Positions 25,929 to 33,089 of a stretch of DNA of 44,250 nucleotides are shown here, in pieces. Position numbers and translations under genes: made by a program. A model generated the notes under the pieces. The model ran no database searches. It was not told the origin of the DNA and saw only the letters and a program-made list of their open reading frames with translations. Each line of letters opens with the position of its first letter. The stretch's first letter is position 1. Source of the DNA: CAYJIL01 sp964370235 (GTDB lineage Bacteria; Bacteroidota; Bacteroidia; Bacteroidales; Rikenellaceae); contig CAYJIL010000004.1 in assembly GCA_964370235.1 (NCBI GenBank), forward strand, positions 1-44,250. The letters run 5' to 3'.

Positions 25929-26540
25929 ATGACCAAAAAGGAGAGATACATAAAGCAAATATATGGAATTTTTACTGAATATGGAGTAAAAAATTTCACA
26001 CTAGACGAGATAGCATCTAAAATTGGTGTTACCAAGATGACTCTCTACAATAACTTTAGTGGCAAAGATCAACTAATGAACGAGATAGTTCAATACCGAG
26101 AGCGAGCCTTTAAGGAATATATTTCTTCGTCTACGACAGGAGGCGAAAATGCTATAAAAATACTATTTAGTGTGCTTACATTCCAAAAGAATAACCCACA
26201 CCCAATGTCAATGATATTCTACAAATCGTTAAAACAAAACTACCCTAGCCTATATAATAGATATATAAGTAACTTTAAGGAGCAGTTAGGTAGCTTTGTT
26301 AAATCAAATATCGAACGAGGTATTGACGAGGGAATATACCAAGAGACTATTTCGGCTCAGGCTATCTCTAGCTATGTTATAGCTGCAATGGATAACATGT
26401 TTGCTGGCATGGTAGAGAGCGACAGAGAGGTTGATCTCAACAATATGCACCACGATATGATTGGTTATCATCTTCGTGGTATTGTCAACAGCAAAGGTAT
26501 CGAAATTCTCGAAAAAGAGATTGCAGCTATAAAACGTTAA
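25929..26540 (+). CDS. TetR/AcrR-family transcriptional regulator
   Basis: A 203-residue regulator with an N-terminal TetR helix-turn-helix (FTLDEIASKIGVTKMTLYNNF at about residues 19-39, followed by SGKDQLM) and an all-helical ligand and dimer domain. The start at 25929 (MTKKERYIKQI) is fixed by the family N-terminus and the -7 box at 25890-25897. It is divergent from holB and convergent with the acetyltransferase gene. The usual neighbouring efflux pump is absent, so the ligand and target are unknown. Autoregulation through the shared tetR/holB region is possible. Confidence 0.9.
   Translation: MTKKERYIKQIYGIFTEYGVKNFTLDEIASKIGVTKMTLYNNFSGKDQLMNEIVQYRERAFKEYISSSTTGGENAIKILFSVLTFQKNNPHPMSMIFYKSLKQNYPSLYNRYISNFKEQLGSFVKSNIERGIDEGIYQETISAQAISSYVIAAMDNMFAGMVESDREVDLNNMHHDMIGYHLRGIVNSKGIEILEKEIAAIKR
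25956..25963 (-). promoter_or_regulatory. Possible -7 box of the holB-folK-dnaX operon
   Basis: TATATTTG on the minus strand lies within the first codons of tetR, giving a leader of about 60 bases before GTG 25889. No clear -33 partner is visible. Confidence 0.35.
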
Positions 26541-26577
26541 AAACGATTGTCTTGAATATCTTAAGACAACCGTTTTT
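26539..26577. terminator. Terminator after tetR
   Basis: Arms 26539-26553 and 26563-26577 (AAAAACGATTGTCTT type) pair with a single mismatch and end in T5. It lies between convergent genes and may serve both. Confidence 0.8.
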
Positions 26578-26592
26578 GATATAGCAAATCAC

Positions 26593-27288
26593 TTATAGTT
26601 TTACATTTTTTATAGGCACGAGCTTAGCTTCTATCTCTTGTTCTGAATATTGCTTTATTTGTTGTGCTCCTGCTCCAAATTTAATAAGCGAATTATCTGG
26701 TAAATCTCTATTTACTGCTACACATCCACCTATCAAACATTTATTACCTACTTTTCTACCATCAAAAACAGTAGCATTTGTTCCTATAAAAGTTTGATTA
26801 CCAACACTACATTCGCCACATACGGTAGATTTTACTCCACAAAAACAGTGTGAACCAATAGTTGACGAAGAACCTACCAAAGCCGAAGTTAAAAAGATAT
26901 TATTACTCCCTACTCTAGCATCGTAATAGATTGATACCAAATCATGCACCCAGCAATTATCTCCTTCGATAGTTCCATACACATAAGAATTTGGAGATAT
27001 AACATTGGCAAAAGAGTACCCTAGTGACTTTAGCCTATTATATAAATCACGACGATCTGCATTAAGCTTATTCCACGATAGTGCTACAAATAATTTTATT
27101 GAATTCTTATCAAAAATAGTATCAAGATCTTCGAGCGCATATACATCTAGCCCCATAAACGTAGTATCGTTTATATATTTTTTATCAACAGCAAAGCCTA
27201 ATACATCGAATAGCTCATACTTTTGCACAAAAGAGAACAGCTGCTCTGCCGTTTGACTTATACCTACAATTATTAATTTTTCTTTCAT
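26593..27288 (-). CDS. PglD/NeuD-like hexapeptide-repeat acyltransferase
   Basis: A 231-residue protein with an N-terminal Rossmann-like PglD_N domain (IIVGISQTAEQL, about 1-85) and a C-terminal left-handed beta-helix (about 90-215) with hexapeptide repeats such as IGSHCFCGVKSTVCGECSVG and VGNKCLIGGCVAV. Relatives acetylate amino groups of nucleotide sugars used in glycans (PglD, NeuD). It follows the PLP decarboxylase by 79 bases on the same strand, and the two may act on one small molecule. The substrate is unknown. The DNA here is visibly more AT-rich than in neighbouring core genes. Confidence 0.82.
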   Translation of the reverse strand: MKEKLIIVGISQTAEQLFSFVQKYELFDVLGFAVDKKYINDTTFMGLDVYALEDLDTIFDKNSIKLFVALSWNKLNADRRDLYNRLKSLGYSFANVISPNSYVYGTIEGDNCWVHDLVSIYYDARVGSNNIFLTSALVGSSSTIGSHCFCGVKSTVCGECSVGNQTFIGTNATVFDGRKVGNKCLIGGCVAVNRDLPDNSLIKFGAGAQQIKQYSEQEIEAKLVPIKNVKL

Positions 27289-27367
27289 TATTTATACTAT
27301 CGAATTACTAAATTTTCACAAAACATACTGATACACTTTACTTTAACATATAGATTTAATATTGCTA

Positions 27368-28549
27368 TTAACCTACCAAAACAATATTACCACTCTCGTC
27401 ACGACTATAAACATTTGGTGGTAATGAGATAAACTTAGAGTTAAACGAAATTGTGTAGGCACCTACTCTTTCAAAAATGAGAATATCGCCACACCCAAGT
27501 GGTTTATCTGTTTCGATTGTAAATAACCTGTCGTATTCTAGACACGTAAAGCCCGAAACAATTTGCTTTATTCCACAATTTGTCTCGTTTGCCGATGAAT
27601 GAAGCTTATGAAAATATTTATCCTTAAAAAGAAATGGATCGAGGTGTAATCTACTTCCATCGGTTATAACAAAATTTGCTCTAGCTGTTTGCTTAGAATC
27701 AACAACCGATGCAAAGTATGTAAAAGCTCCAGCCAAAAGGCTAACACCTGGTTCAACAATCAGCTTTAGGTTTTGTGGAGTAAAACCACCCTTGCTTAGC
27801 GATGTTGATATGACTTGTAAATATGAATCCCAGTTAAGACGATGTTTAATACCACCAAAGAAACCACCTCCAATATCAAAATAATTAATATCGGACAAAT
27901 TATACTCACCTACTATTTTTATGAATGTTTCGGTTAGATATTTATATATTTTGAGCTCTCTCGAATTTGTACTACTATGCATATGCAGCCCTGTAATTTT
28001 TATGTTACTTACAGATCTTAAAATAGAGATAGCATTTTTTAGTTCTCCACACTCATAGGAGAACCCAAATCGAGAACCATGATCTACGCTCAATATTTTC
28101 TCATCAAAAGCGCTCTCTATGTCGATATTAACTCTTAGCCCTACATTAATAGTTTTACTGGGATTAGATTTTGCATAATCGAGGCTATATTCAAGCTCTT
28201 TTTTAGAATCTATATTAACTACCGCTCCGCCACCAAGCAGTTCATAAAACCACTCTCTTTTCTTTATTGCACCATTGCAAATGATTCTATTGGTATCGTA
28301 TCCGCATGAACGCACAAGATTATACTCGTCGTGCGAAACTACCTCGACACTCAAACCCTCACTATTTATGGTAGAGATAAGATGTGGCAAATTATTGGTC
28401 TTAACAGAGCAAGCTATTTCGGTGTTTTCCCAATGATCCAAAATTGCAGCTTTAAGTAGTGATATATCATTAACCAATATTGTTTTATCAAAATAAAACA
28501 TTGGTGTTTTTATTTTTTTTAATTCTATATCTTTAATTATGTCCTCCAT
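27368..28549 (-). CDS. Fold-type III PLP-dependent decarboxylase (LysA/ODC family)
   Basis: A 393-residue enzyme of the diaminopimelate/ornithine decarboxylase family: an alanine-racemase-like TIM barrel with the PLP-lysine segment CSVKTNNLP, HMHSST, the glycine loop FDIGGGFFGG (phosphate binding) and a C-terminal beta domain with the cysteine motif SGFTCLEYDRLF (counterpart of GPxCES.D in LysA). It is divergent from biosynthetic LysA, so the substrate could be another amino acid or carboxyspermidine-like compound. The pairing with a PglD-like acetyltransferase suggests a dedicated small-molecule or glycan decoration pathway. It has its own promoter at 28570-28601. Confidence 0.8.
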   Translation of the reverse strand: MEDIIKDIELKKIKTPMFYFDKTILVNDISLLKAAILDHWENTEIACSVKTNNLPHLISTINSEGLSVEVVSHDEYNLVRSCGYDTNRIICNGAIKKREWFYELLGGGAVVNIDSKKELEYSLDYAKSNPSKTINVGLRVNIDIESAFDEKILSVDHGSRFGFSYECGELKNAISILRSVSNIKITGLHMHSSTNSRELKIYKYLTETFIKIVGEYNLSDINYFDIGGGFFGGIKHRLNWDSYLQVISTSLSKGGFTPQNLKLIVEPGVSLLAGAFTYFASVVDSKQTARANFVITDGSRLHLDPFLFKDKYFHKLHSSANETNCGIKQIVSGFTCLEYDRLFTIETDKPLGCGDILIFERVGAYTISFNSKFISLPPNVYSRDESGNIVLVG

Positions 28550-28569
28550 TTATATATCTTTGTTTGGTA

Positions 28570-28601
28570 TAAAGGTAATTCATTTAGTTAGCTTATACAA
28601 A
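28570..28601 (-). promoter_or_regulatory. Promoter of the decarboxylase gene
   Basis: The minus strand reads TTTG (28601-28598), 20 bases, then TACCTTTA (28577-28570), one base off the -7 consensus. Confidence 0.6.
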
Positions 28602-28634
28602 TCTGCTATGTTTATTACTATATGCCCTATTATC

Positions 28635-28685
28635 TTTATATTTATTTAATCTTTTTAAATATATAAAATAATAATAATAAATAAA
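28635..28685. other. 51-bp A/T-only tract (one C)
   Basis: Fifty of fifty-one bases are A or T, ending in an AATAAT-type run immediately before the first TGTTAATA site. It resembles a DNA-unwinding element next to an array of protein sites, though AT-rich spacers also occur without such a role. Confidence 0.45.
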
Positions 28686-28688
28686 GGG

Positions 28689-29070
28689 TGTTAATATGTA
28701 CAATAACTTTTAGATACCCACCTATTAACAAATATACTATCACAAGGTTTATATTAATGTTAATAGTAAGTAGCTATAAATCTATGATATAGCATCAATA
28801 TTAACAAATGTTTATAACTTTAAAAATACCAATTAACACAGTGTTTATATCTTTAGCTGTTAATAAGCATACCAACAACAATGTTAGAAACTTTTATAAC
28901 TTTTGCTTGCAATCTTGACATTAAAAAATATACTATTAGTACACTATCTAATGCAATAGCTAGTACCCTTTTTTTACTAACATTTTACTATATTCATTGT
29001 TAACAATTTTGGCAAAGTTGTTACTACTATTATTGGGGGTTATTAACACTTATTAATACTATTGTTAATA
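28689..29070. repeat. Cluster of TATTAACA / TGTTAATA 8-mers in alternating orientation
   Basis: The exact 8-mer TATTAACA occurs at 28723, 28799 and 29041, and its complement TGTTAATA at 28689, 28758, 28858 and 29063. Near-matches are AATTAACA (28831), TGTTAACA (28998) and TATTAATA (29051). The first four alternate in orientation at 34-41 base intervals, and the last three are phased at about 10-12 bases. I noticed only scattered single copies elsewhere (2534, 29471, 32306, 40259, 43288). The pattern suggests binding sites for one protein. Confidence 0.65.
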
Positions 29071-29209
29071 AAAATAAAACACCATAGCTATCACAAAGTT
29101 ACCATACATATGCTATACAGATGCTATATTTAAGTAGTTGAATCGCACACATATAAGATATTATTATACACCTTTGGTTGCATAAGTTATTAAACATATA
29201 TAGAATGTG

Positions 29210-29242
29210 TGTTGTAATTATGTAAAACAATAGGTATATTTG
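29210..29242 (+). promoter_or_regulatory. Promoter of tRNA-Pro
   Basis: TGTTG (29210-29214), 20 bases, then TATATTTG (29235-29242). The transcript would start about 14 bases before the mature tRNA. Confidence 0.7.
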
Positions 29243-29262
29243 CATCACTTTATAAAGAGTTA

Positions 29263-29340
29263 CGGGGTGTAGCTCAGCCCGGTTAGAGTACACGTCTGGG
29301 GGGCGTGTGGTCGCAAGTTCGAATCTTGTCACCCCGACCA
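29263..29340 (+). tRNA. tRNA-Pro, anticodon GGG
   Basis: The acceptor arms CGGGGTG and CACCCCG pair perfectly, the D-arm AGCTCAG and T-loop GTTCGAATC are standard, and the anticodon loop CTGGGGG gives anticodon GGG (codons CCC and CCU). The 3' CCA is encoded (29338-29340). It is followed by a terminator and preceded by its own promoter. Confidence 0.95.
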
Positions 29341-29343
29341 CTT

Positions 29344-29376
29344 AAAGGAGTTAAGCACATCGCTTAGCTCCTTTTT
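29344..29376 (+). terminator. Terminator of tRNA-Pro
   Basis: GGAGTTAAGC and GCTTAGCTCC arms (one mismatch) enclose a 5-base loop and are followed by T7. Confidence 0.85.
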
Positions 29377-29519
29377 TTATATGTATAAAATTCTAAAAAT
29401 AGAGTTTTTTTACTATCTTTACCTCTATATTCAGGACGAATATTTTTTTGATTACTACCCTATTTTTAGCTATTAACATAGTTATTATAACACATAATAC
29501 TAACCTCAAAAACATTAAT

Positions 29520-31085
29520 ATGATTAGACTAATATCTATTGTGCTATTCTATTTATTGGTAGCTTGCAAAGCACAAACCAACACAAATATAGAGCAAGGT
29601 TTCTTATCTATCGAAAACAGTCGTTTTGTCGATGAAAATGGACGTGAGGTAATACTAAATGGGCTTAATCATGTTAATAAGAACCCAAAACAAGGGCACA
29701 TTAACCAAAATGACGAAATGCTATTCAAGCAATTCAAACAGTGGGGATTCAACATTATACGCTATGGTATAAACTGGGCACACCTAGAGCCTCAGCCAGG
29801 AGTGATAAACGAGGCATATCTCAAAGAGATAGATAAGCGAGTGCATTGGGCAAAAGAGAATAATATTTGGCTAATACTCGATATGCATCAAGATTTGTAT
29901 GGTGCAAAATATGACAATGGAGCTCCGCTGTGGGCAACTATCGACAATGATTTACCACACATCAAAGGAGATGTCTGGAGCGATTCATACCTTATTAGCC
30001 CTGCTGTACACAAAGCGTTCGATAACTTTTGGGCAAACGAGCTAGCACCCGATAGCATTGGTATTCAAGATCATTATATTAATTGTTGGAGCGTAATTGC
30101 TCAGCGTTATGCATCGGAGTCATCGGTGGCAGGTTTTGACATTATGAATGAGCCATTTATGGGATCTGGTGCAACAATGGTTCTACCAAAACTGATCGAA
30201 GGTTATGCATCGGCTATCTATCATAAAGAGGGTAAAATATTGAGTGAGCAAGAGTTGATGCGCTTGTTCGAGAGCGAAAGTAGCCGTGTCGAAATACTTG
30301 CCTCTCTCAACGATAAGCAAATGTATGCAGCACTACTTAGCCCTGCAATAGATATTGTTAATAAATTTGAAGAGGGCGCTCTTAGCAAATTCTATCAAAA
30401 AGTGCGTGATGCTATCCGCAAAGAGAGTAAAAAGCAGATTATCTTCTTAGAGCATAACTATTTTTGTAACCTTGGTATCGAAAGCACATTCCTTGTTCCG
30501 ACAGACGAAAATGGCAAAATAGATGAACTTTGTGCCTATGCACCACATGGTTATGATTTGGTGACCGATACCGATGGAGCTAGTAATCCCGGTGAAAATC
30601 GTGTAGCCTTTATCTTTGAGCAGATATTTAAATCGGCCCGATGGCGCAAGCTAGCTACTATTATAGGAGAATGGGGTGCTTTTTATGTGGGTGAGAATAA
30701 ATACTATGAACCTGCAAAGCAAATTATCTCAATATTTGAGCAAAATTTAGCAGGGCAAACCTATTGGGCATATTGGGATAATCTCGATACACAAGATTAC
30801 TTTAAGGGGCTACTATCTCGCACATATCCCATGTATATTGCAGGCGAAATAATGCATTATCATAATAATTTTGATAATGGTAATTTCACGCTTAAATGGC
30901 ACGAAAAGGTAGATAATAAACTACCTAGCCGTATCTTTATTAACGATATAAATAAAATTAAAAACATAGTTCTACTACCTAATAGCTCTATTAATAGAAC
31001 CCAGCTAGCAAATACATCTAGTGGCTATATTGATATTGAGCCATGCCAAGGAGAACGAAGTTTGGTAATAGAGATGGTTAAATAG
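29520..31085 (+). CDS. GH5-family endoglycoceramidase-like lipoprotein
   Basis: A 521-residue lipoprotein: lipobox LVAC with Cys16, then a (beta/alpha)8 GH5 domain. The acid/base Glu211 lies in DIMNEP and the nucleophile Glu384 in IIGEWGAFY. YAPHGYD resembles the conserved His/Tyr segment of endoglycoceramidases, and a C-terminal beta domain follows (about 440-521). Endoglycoceramidases release intact glycans from glycosphingolipids; the lipid substrate here is inferred, and another GH5 beta-glucoside activity is possible. I chose ATG 29520 because it gives a proper lipoprotein signal. No sugar-uptake genes adjoin it. Confidence 0.85.
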   Translation: MIRLISIVLFYLLVACKAQTNTNIEQGFLSIENSRFVDENGREVILNGLNHVNKNPKQGHINQNDEMLFKQFKQWGFNIIRYGINWAHLEPQPGVINEAYLKEIDKRVHWAKENNIWLILDMHQDLYGAKYDNGAPLWATIDNDLPHIKGDVWSDSYLISPAVHKAFDNFWANELAPDSIGIQDHYINCWSVIAQRYASESSVAGFDIMNEPFMGSGATMVLPKLIEGYASAIYHKEGKILSEQELMRLFESESSRVEILASLNDKQMYAALLSPAIDIVNKFEEGALSKFYQKVRDAIRKESKKQIIFLEHNYFCNLGIESTFLVPTDENGKIDELCAYAPHGYDLVTDTDGASNPGENRVAFIFEQIFKSARWRKLATIIGEWGAFYVGENKYYEPAKQIISIFEQNLAGQTYWAYWDNLDTQDYFKGLLSRTYPMYIAGEIMHYHNNFDNGNFTLKWHEKVDNKLPSRIFINDINKIKNIVLLPNSSINRTQLANTSSGYIDIEPCQGERSLVIEMVK

Positions 31086-31103
31086 GCTACACATTACCCA
31101 AAT

Positions 31104-31147
31104 AAAATATTCCCACAAAGTTATATTTAACTCTGTGGGAATATTTT
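31104..31147. terminator. Bidirectional terminator between the GH5 gene and rimM
   Basis: Arms 31104-31123 and 31128-31147 form a 20-bp stem with a single mismatch (core ATTCCCACA), with A/T tails between convergent genes. Confidence 0.85.
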
Positions 31148-31188
31148 TACTAAGTAGTACTCTACACCAATTGGCACAGTAGTATTGT

Positions 31189-31722
31189 CTACATATATAA
31201 CTCTAAAAGTCCTTCGGGGAGAGTCATTGTTATTACTCTCTCTTGTGGATCTATCTCTTCTATTAAATCATCGGTTACGGGAACCATTACCGATACCCCC
31301 TCGATAAGAACATCGAAAAGAGGATTATTTTCGTTATCAATAAACTCTGTGATTTCGCCTCTCTTGCCGCTCACACTATCAACAAATGCAAAACCTTCCA
31401 TTTGGTCATAGTACAGCTCGCCATCATCGGCCAACTCCTCGTCATCGATAAGTGCTATAGCCTCGCAACCTACAATAAAATTGGTGCGGTATGCAGTGTC
31501 TATATCATCGAATGTGGCTATTGCCTTGCTCTTTCCTCTGCGTTGGAAAGAGTTAAAAAATAGAGGAGTCACCAATCCATCCGTTAGGATGAATAGTGGC
31601 TCCTCAAAATCTACCTCTTCTGGAAACCTATCGTAAAGGCGCATGACCACAGTGCCATCATTACCATATAGTTTGGTAATCTTGGCAATCTTGCAGCTTT
31701 TTTCCTCTAAATTGATTTCCAT
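31189..31722 (-). CDS. rimM: 16S rRNA maturation factor RimM
   Basis: RimM (177 residues) binds ribosomal protein S19 in the 30S head and assists 16S maturation. It has the N-terminal RimM beta-barrel (IAKITKLYGNDGTVVMRLY, with PLFILTDGLVTPLF) and the C-terminal PRC-barrel (GFAFVDSVSGKRGEITEF, ending IDPQERVITMTLPEGLLEL). The gene begins 14 bases after the rpsP stop, matching the widely conserved rpsP-rimM operon. It uses ATG 31722. Confidence 0.94.
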   Translation of the reverse strand: MEINLEEKSCKIAKITKLYGNDGTVVMRLYDRFPEEVDFEEPLFILTDGLVTPLFFNSFQRRGKSKAIATFDDIDTAYRTNFIVGCEAIALIDDEELADDGELYYDQMEGFAFVDSVSGKRGEITEFIDNENNPLFDVLIEGVSVMVPVTDDLIEEIDPQERVITMTLPEGLLELYM

Positions 31723-31736
31723 ATCTAGGCAATAAA

Positions 31737-32288
31737 CTACTCTGCAGCAGCTTCTTCTGCAACCTCTTCAGTAGCAACTTCAGCCTCTGCAGCTTGCTCA
31801 GCAGCAGCAGCAGCTTTAGCAGCAGCCTCTTCAGCCTTCTTAGCAGCAACAACAGCAGCCTTAGCCTCTTTTACTTTAACCTCAGCGTCGAAACGAGCTG
31901 CTTTGTCAGCAACCTTACCAGCTGAAAGCTTATCTTTCTTAGCAGTGATTTGTGCTTCTTTACCTTTAGCCCAAGTAGCAAAACGCTCCTCAGCAACCTC
32001 TAGTGTGAAAGCACCTTTCTTAACACCCTCAAGAAGGTGTTTCTTCATCATAACACCTTTGTATGAAAGGATGCTACGTGCAGTATCAGTAGGTTGTGCA
32101 CCTTTACCTAGCCACGCAAGTGCGCTATCAAAGTTTAGCTCGATAGTAGCAGGATTAGTGTTAGGATTGTAAGTACCAATCTTCTCAATAAATTTACCAT
32201 CACGTGGTGCTCTGCTGTCTGCAACTACAATGTGATAGAACGCATAGTTCTTTTTACCGTGACGAGACAATCTGATTTTTACAGGCAT
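31737..32288 (-). CDS. rpsP: 30S ribosomal protein S16
   Basis: S16 (183 residues) starts with the conserved MPVKIRLSRHGKKNYAFYHI and contains VADSRAPRDGKFIEKIGTYNP. After about residue 85 it carries a long Lys/Ala then Ala/Glu-rich tail (about 120-183, ending EEVAEEAAAE) that is absent from proteobacterial S16 (about 82 residues) but usual in the Bacteroidota. It has its own promoter (32374-32404), a leader of about 80 bases and rimM downstream. Confidence 0.97.
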   Translation of the reverse strand: MPVKIRLSRHGKKNYAFYHIVVADSRAPRDGKFIEKIGTYNPNTNPATIELNFDSALAWLGKGAQPTDTARSILSYKGVMMKKHLLEGVKKGAFTLEVAEERFATWAKGKEAQITAKKDKLSAGKVADKAARFDAEVKVKEAKAAVVAAKKAEEAAAKAAAAAEQAAEAEVATEEVAEEAAAE

Positions 32289-32315
32289 TTTTTTAGTTTT
32301 TTAATTGTTAATAAT

Positions 32316-32341
32316 GGGGACACCTACTCTGAGGCCACCCC
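32316..32341 (-). promoter_or_regulatory. GC-rich imperfect hairpin in the rpsP leader
   Basis: GGGG and CCCC ends, with an inner CCT/AGG pairing, make a small bulged stem within the otherwise AT-rich rpsP 5' leader. A ribosomal-protein feedback site is possible but unproven. Confidence 0.3.
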
Positions 32342-32373
32342 TTGTTACCTTTTTCCCTTTCTCGAAGGGTGTG

Positions 32374-32404
32374 CAAATATACTGACATTAATTTAATATA
32401 CAAA
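32374..32404 (-). promoter_or_regulatory. Promoter of rpsP-rimM
   Basis: The minus strand reads TTTG (32404-32401), 19 bases, then TATATTTG (32381-32374). It sits directly after the mnmD stop codon. Confidence 0.8.
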
Positions 32405-32407
32405 ATT

Positions 32408-33073
32408 TTAGAGCTTAATTCCTCTCAGCATGTGCCTTTTACCTAGCGCACCATCCATTCTTTCGACACTAAAACCAGCTGCTTCCATGTCTCTGCGAAC
32501 AGCACCTTTTGCGCAGTAAGTGCTAATGATGCCCCCTGCTCTCATCGAGCTGTATAGGTTCTCGAAAAGCTCTTTGCTCCACATCTGTGGCTCGCTATCG
32601 GGCGAGAATGCATCAAAATATACTACATCATATTTTGCGCTGTGTTGGTGCTGAGTAAAGTCACCCTTTATTTTTGTTACAGTAAAGTAATCGTTAATAA
32701 CTGTTGTTTCGCCCCATGGTGCCGAATGTAATCGGTTAAAATCATCGCTAAACGATAGCATTTCGCCATAACTGTTTGCAATTTCATTGTCTATTGGGTA
32801 TAGCTCGATGGCATGATAGCTAATCTTTAGCCCTAGCTCTTGAGCCTTCTTTAGCGAAAGATAACAGTTTAGAGCAGAACCAAAACCTACCTCAAAGATT
32901 GTAATAGTCTCTAAGCTATCCCACTGAGAGGCACGCACCTCTAACGCACCGTCAATAAAGACGTGAAGGCTCTCACCAATTGCACCTCGGTGTGAGTGAA
33001 AACTTTCGCCACAAGAGCCCCTGCGAAGAGTTAGGCTCCCATCTTCTGTTGGTAGAATTTCTAGTCTGTTCAT
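32408..33073 (-). CDS. mnmD: MnmD-type tRNA mnm5U34 methyltransferase
   Basis: A 221-residue methyltransferase corresponding to the N-terminal half of MnmC (DUF752), found as the stand-alone MnmD. It starts with RLEILPTEDGSLTLRR, then SCGESFHSHRGAIGES, a glycine-poor SAM loop (IFEVGFGSALNCYL) and YDVVYFDAFSPDSEPQMW, the catalytic region. By family it methylates nm5U34 of tRNA, downstream of MnmE/MnmG, whose mnmG gene is also in this window. It lies 16 bases after rlmD, so the two are co-transcribed. Confidence 0.92.
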   Translation of the reverse strand: MNRLEILPTEDGSLTLRRGSCGESFHSHRGAIGESLHVFIDGALEVRASQWDSLETITIFEVGFGSALNCYLSLKKAQELGLKISYHAIELYPIDNEIANSYGEMLSFSDDFNRLHSAPWGETTVINDYFTVTKIKGDFTQHQHSAKYDVVYFDAFSPDSEPQMWSKELFENLYSSMRAGGIISTYCAKGAVRRDMEAAGFSVERMDGALGKRHMLRGIKL

Positions 33074-33089
33074 AGTCTCATATGTTTGT

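Larger units (their letters stand above)
28550..29262. other. 713-bp non-coding AT-rich region between the decarboxylase and tRNA-Pro genes
   Basis: No credible coding sequence is visible on either strand. It holds the decarboxylase promoter, a nearly pure A/T tract (28635-28685), a cluster of TATTAACA/TGTTAATA sites (28689-29070), a GCTATA/TATAGC hairpin (about 28772-28792) and the tRNA-Pro promoter. A plus-strand TATCTTTG at 28555-28562 could start a transcript into the region, but it lacks a clear -33 element. Confidence 0.7.

Noticed and set aside
29163..29171. TTATACACC as a DnaA box
   Set aside because: It has two mismatches to TTATCCACA and stands alone; it is not enough evidence by itself.
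29099..29341. An 80-codon minus-strand frame with a protein-like N-terminus (VGVTRFELATTRPP)
   Set aside because: It is the antisense of tRNA-Pro; this peptide is a well-known artefact of tRNA reverse complements.
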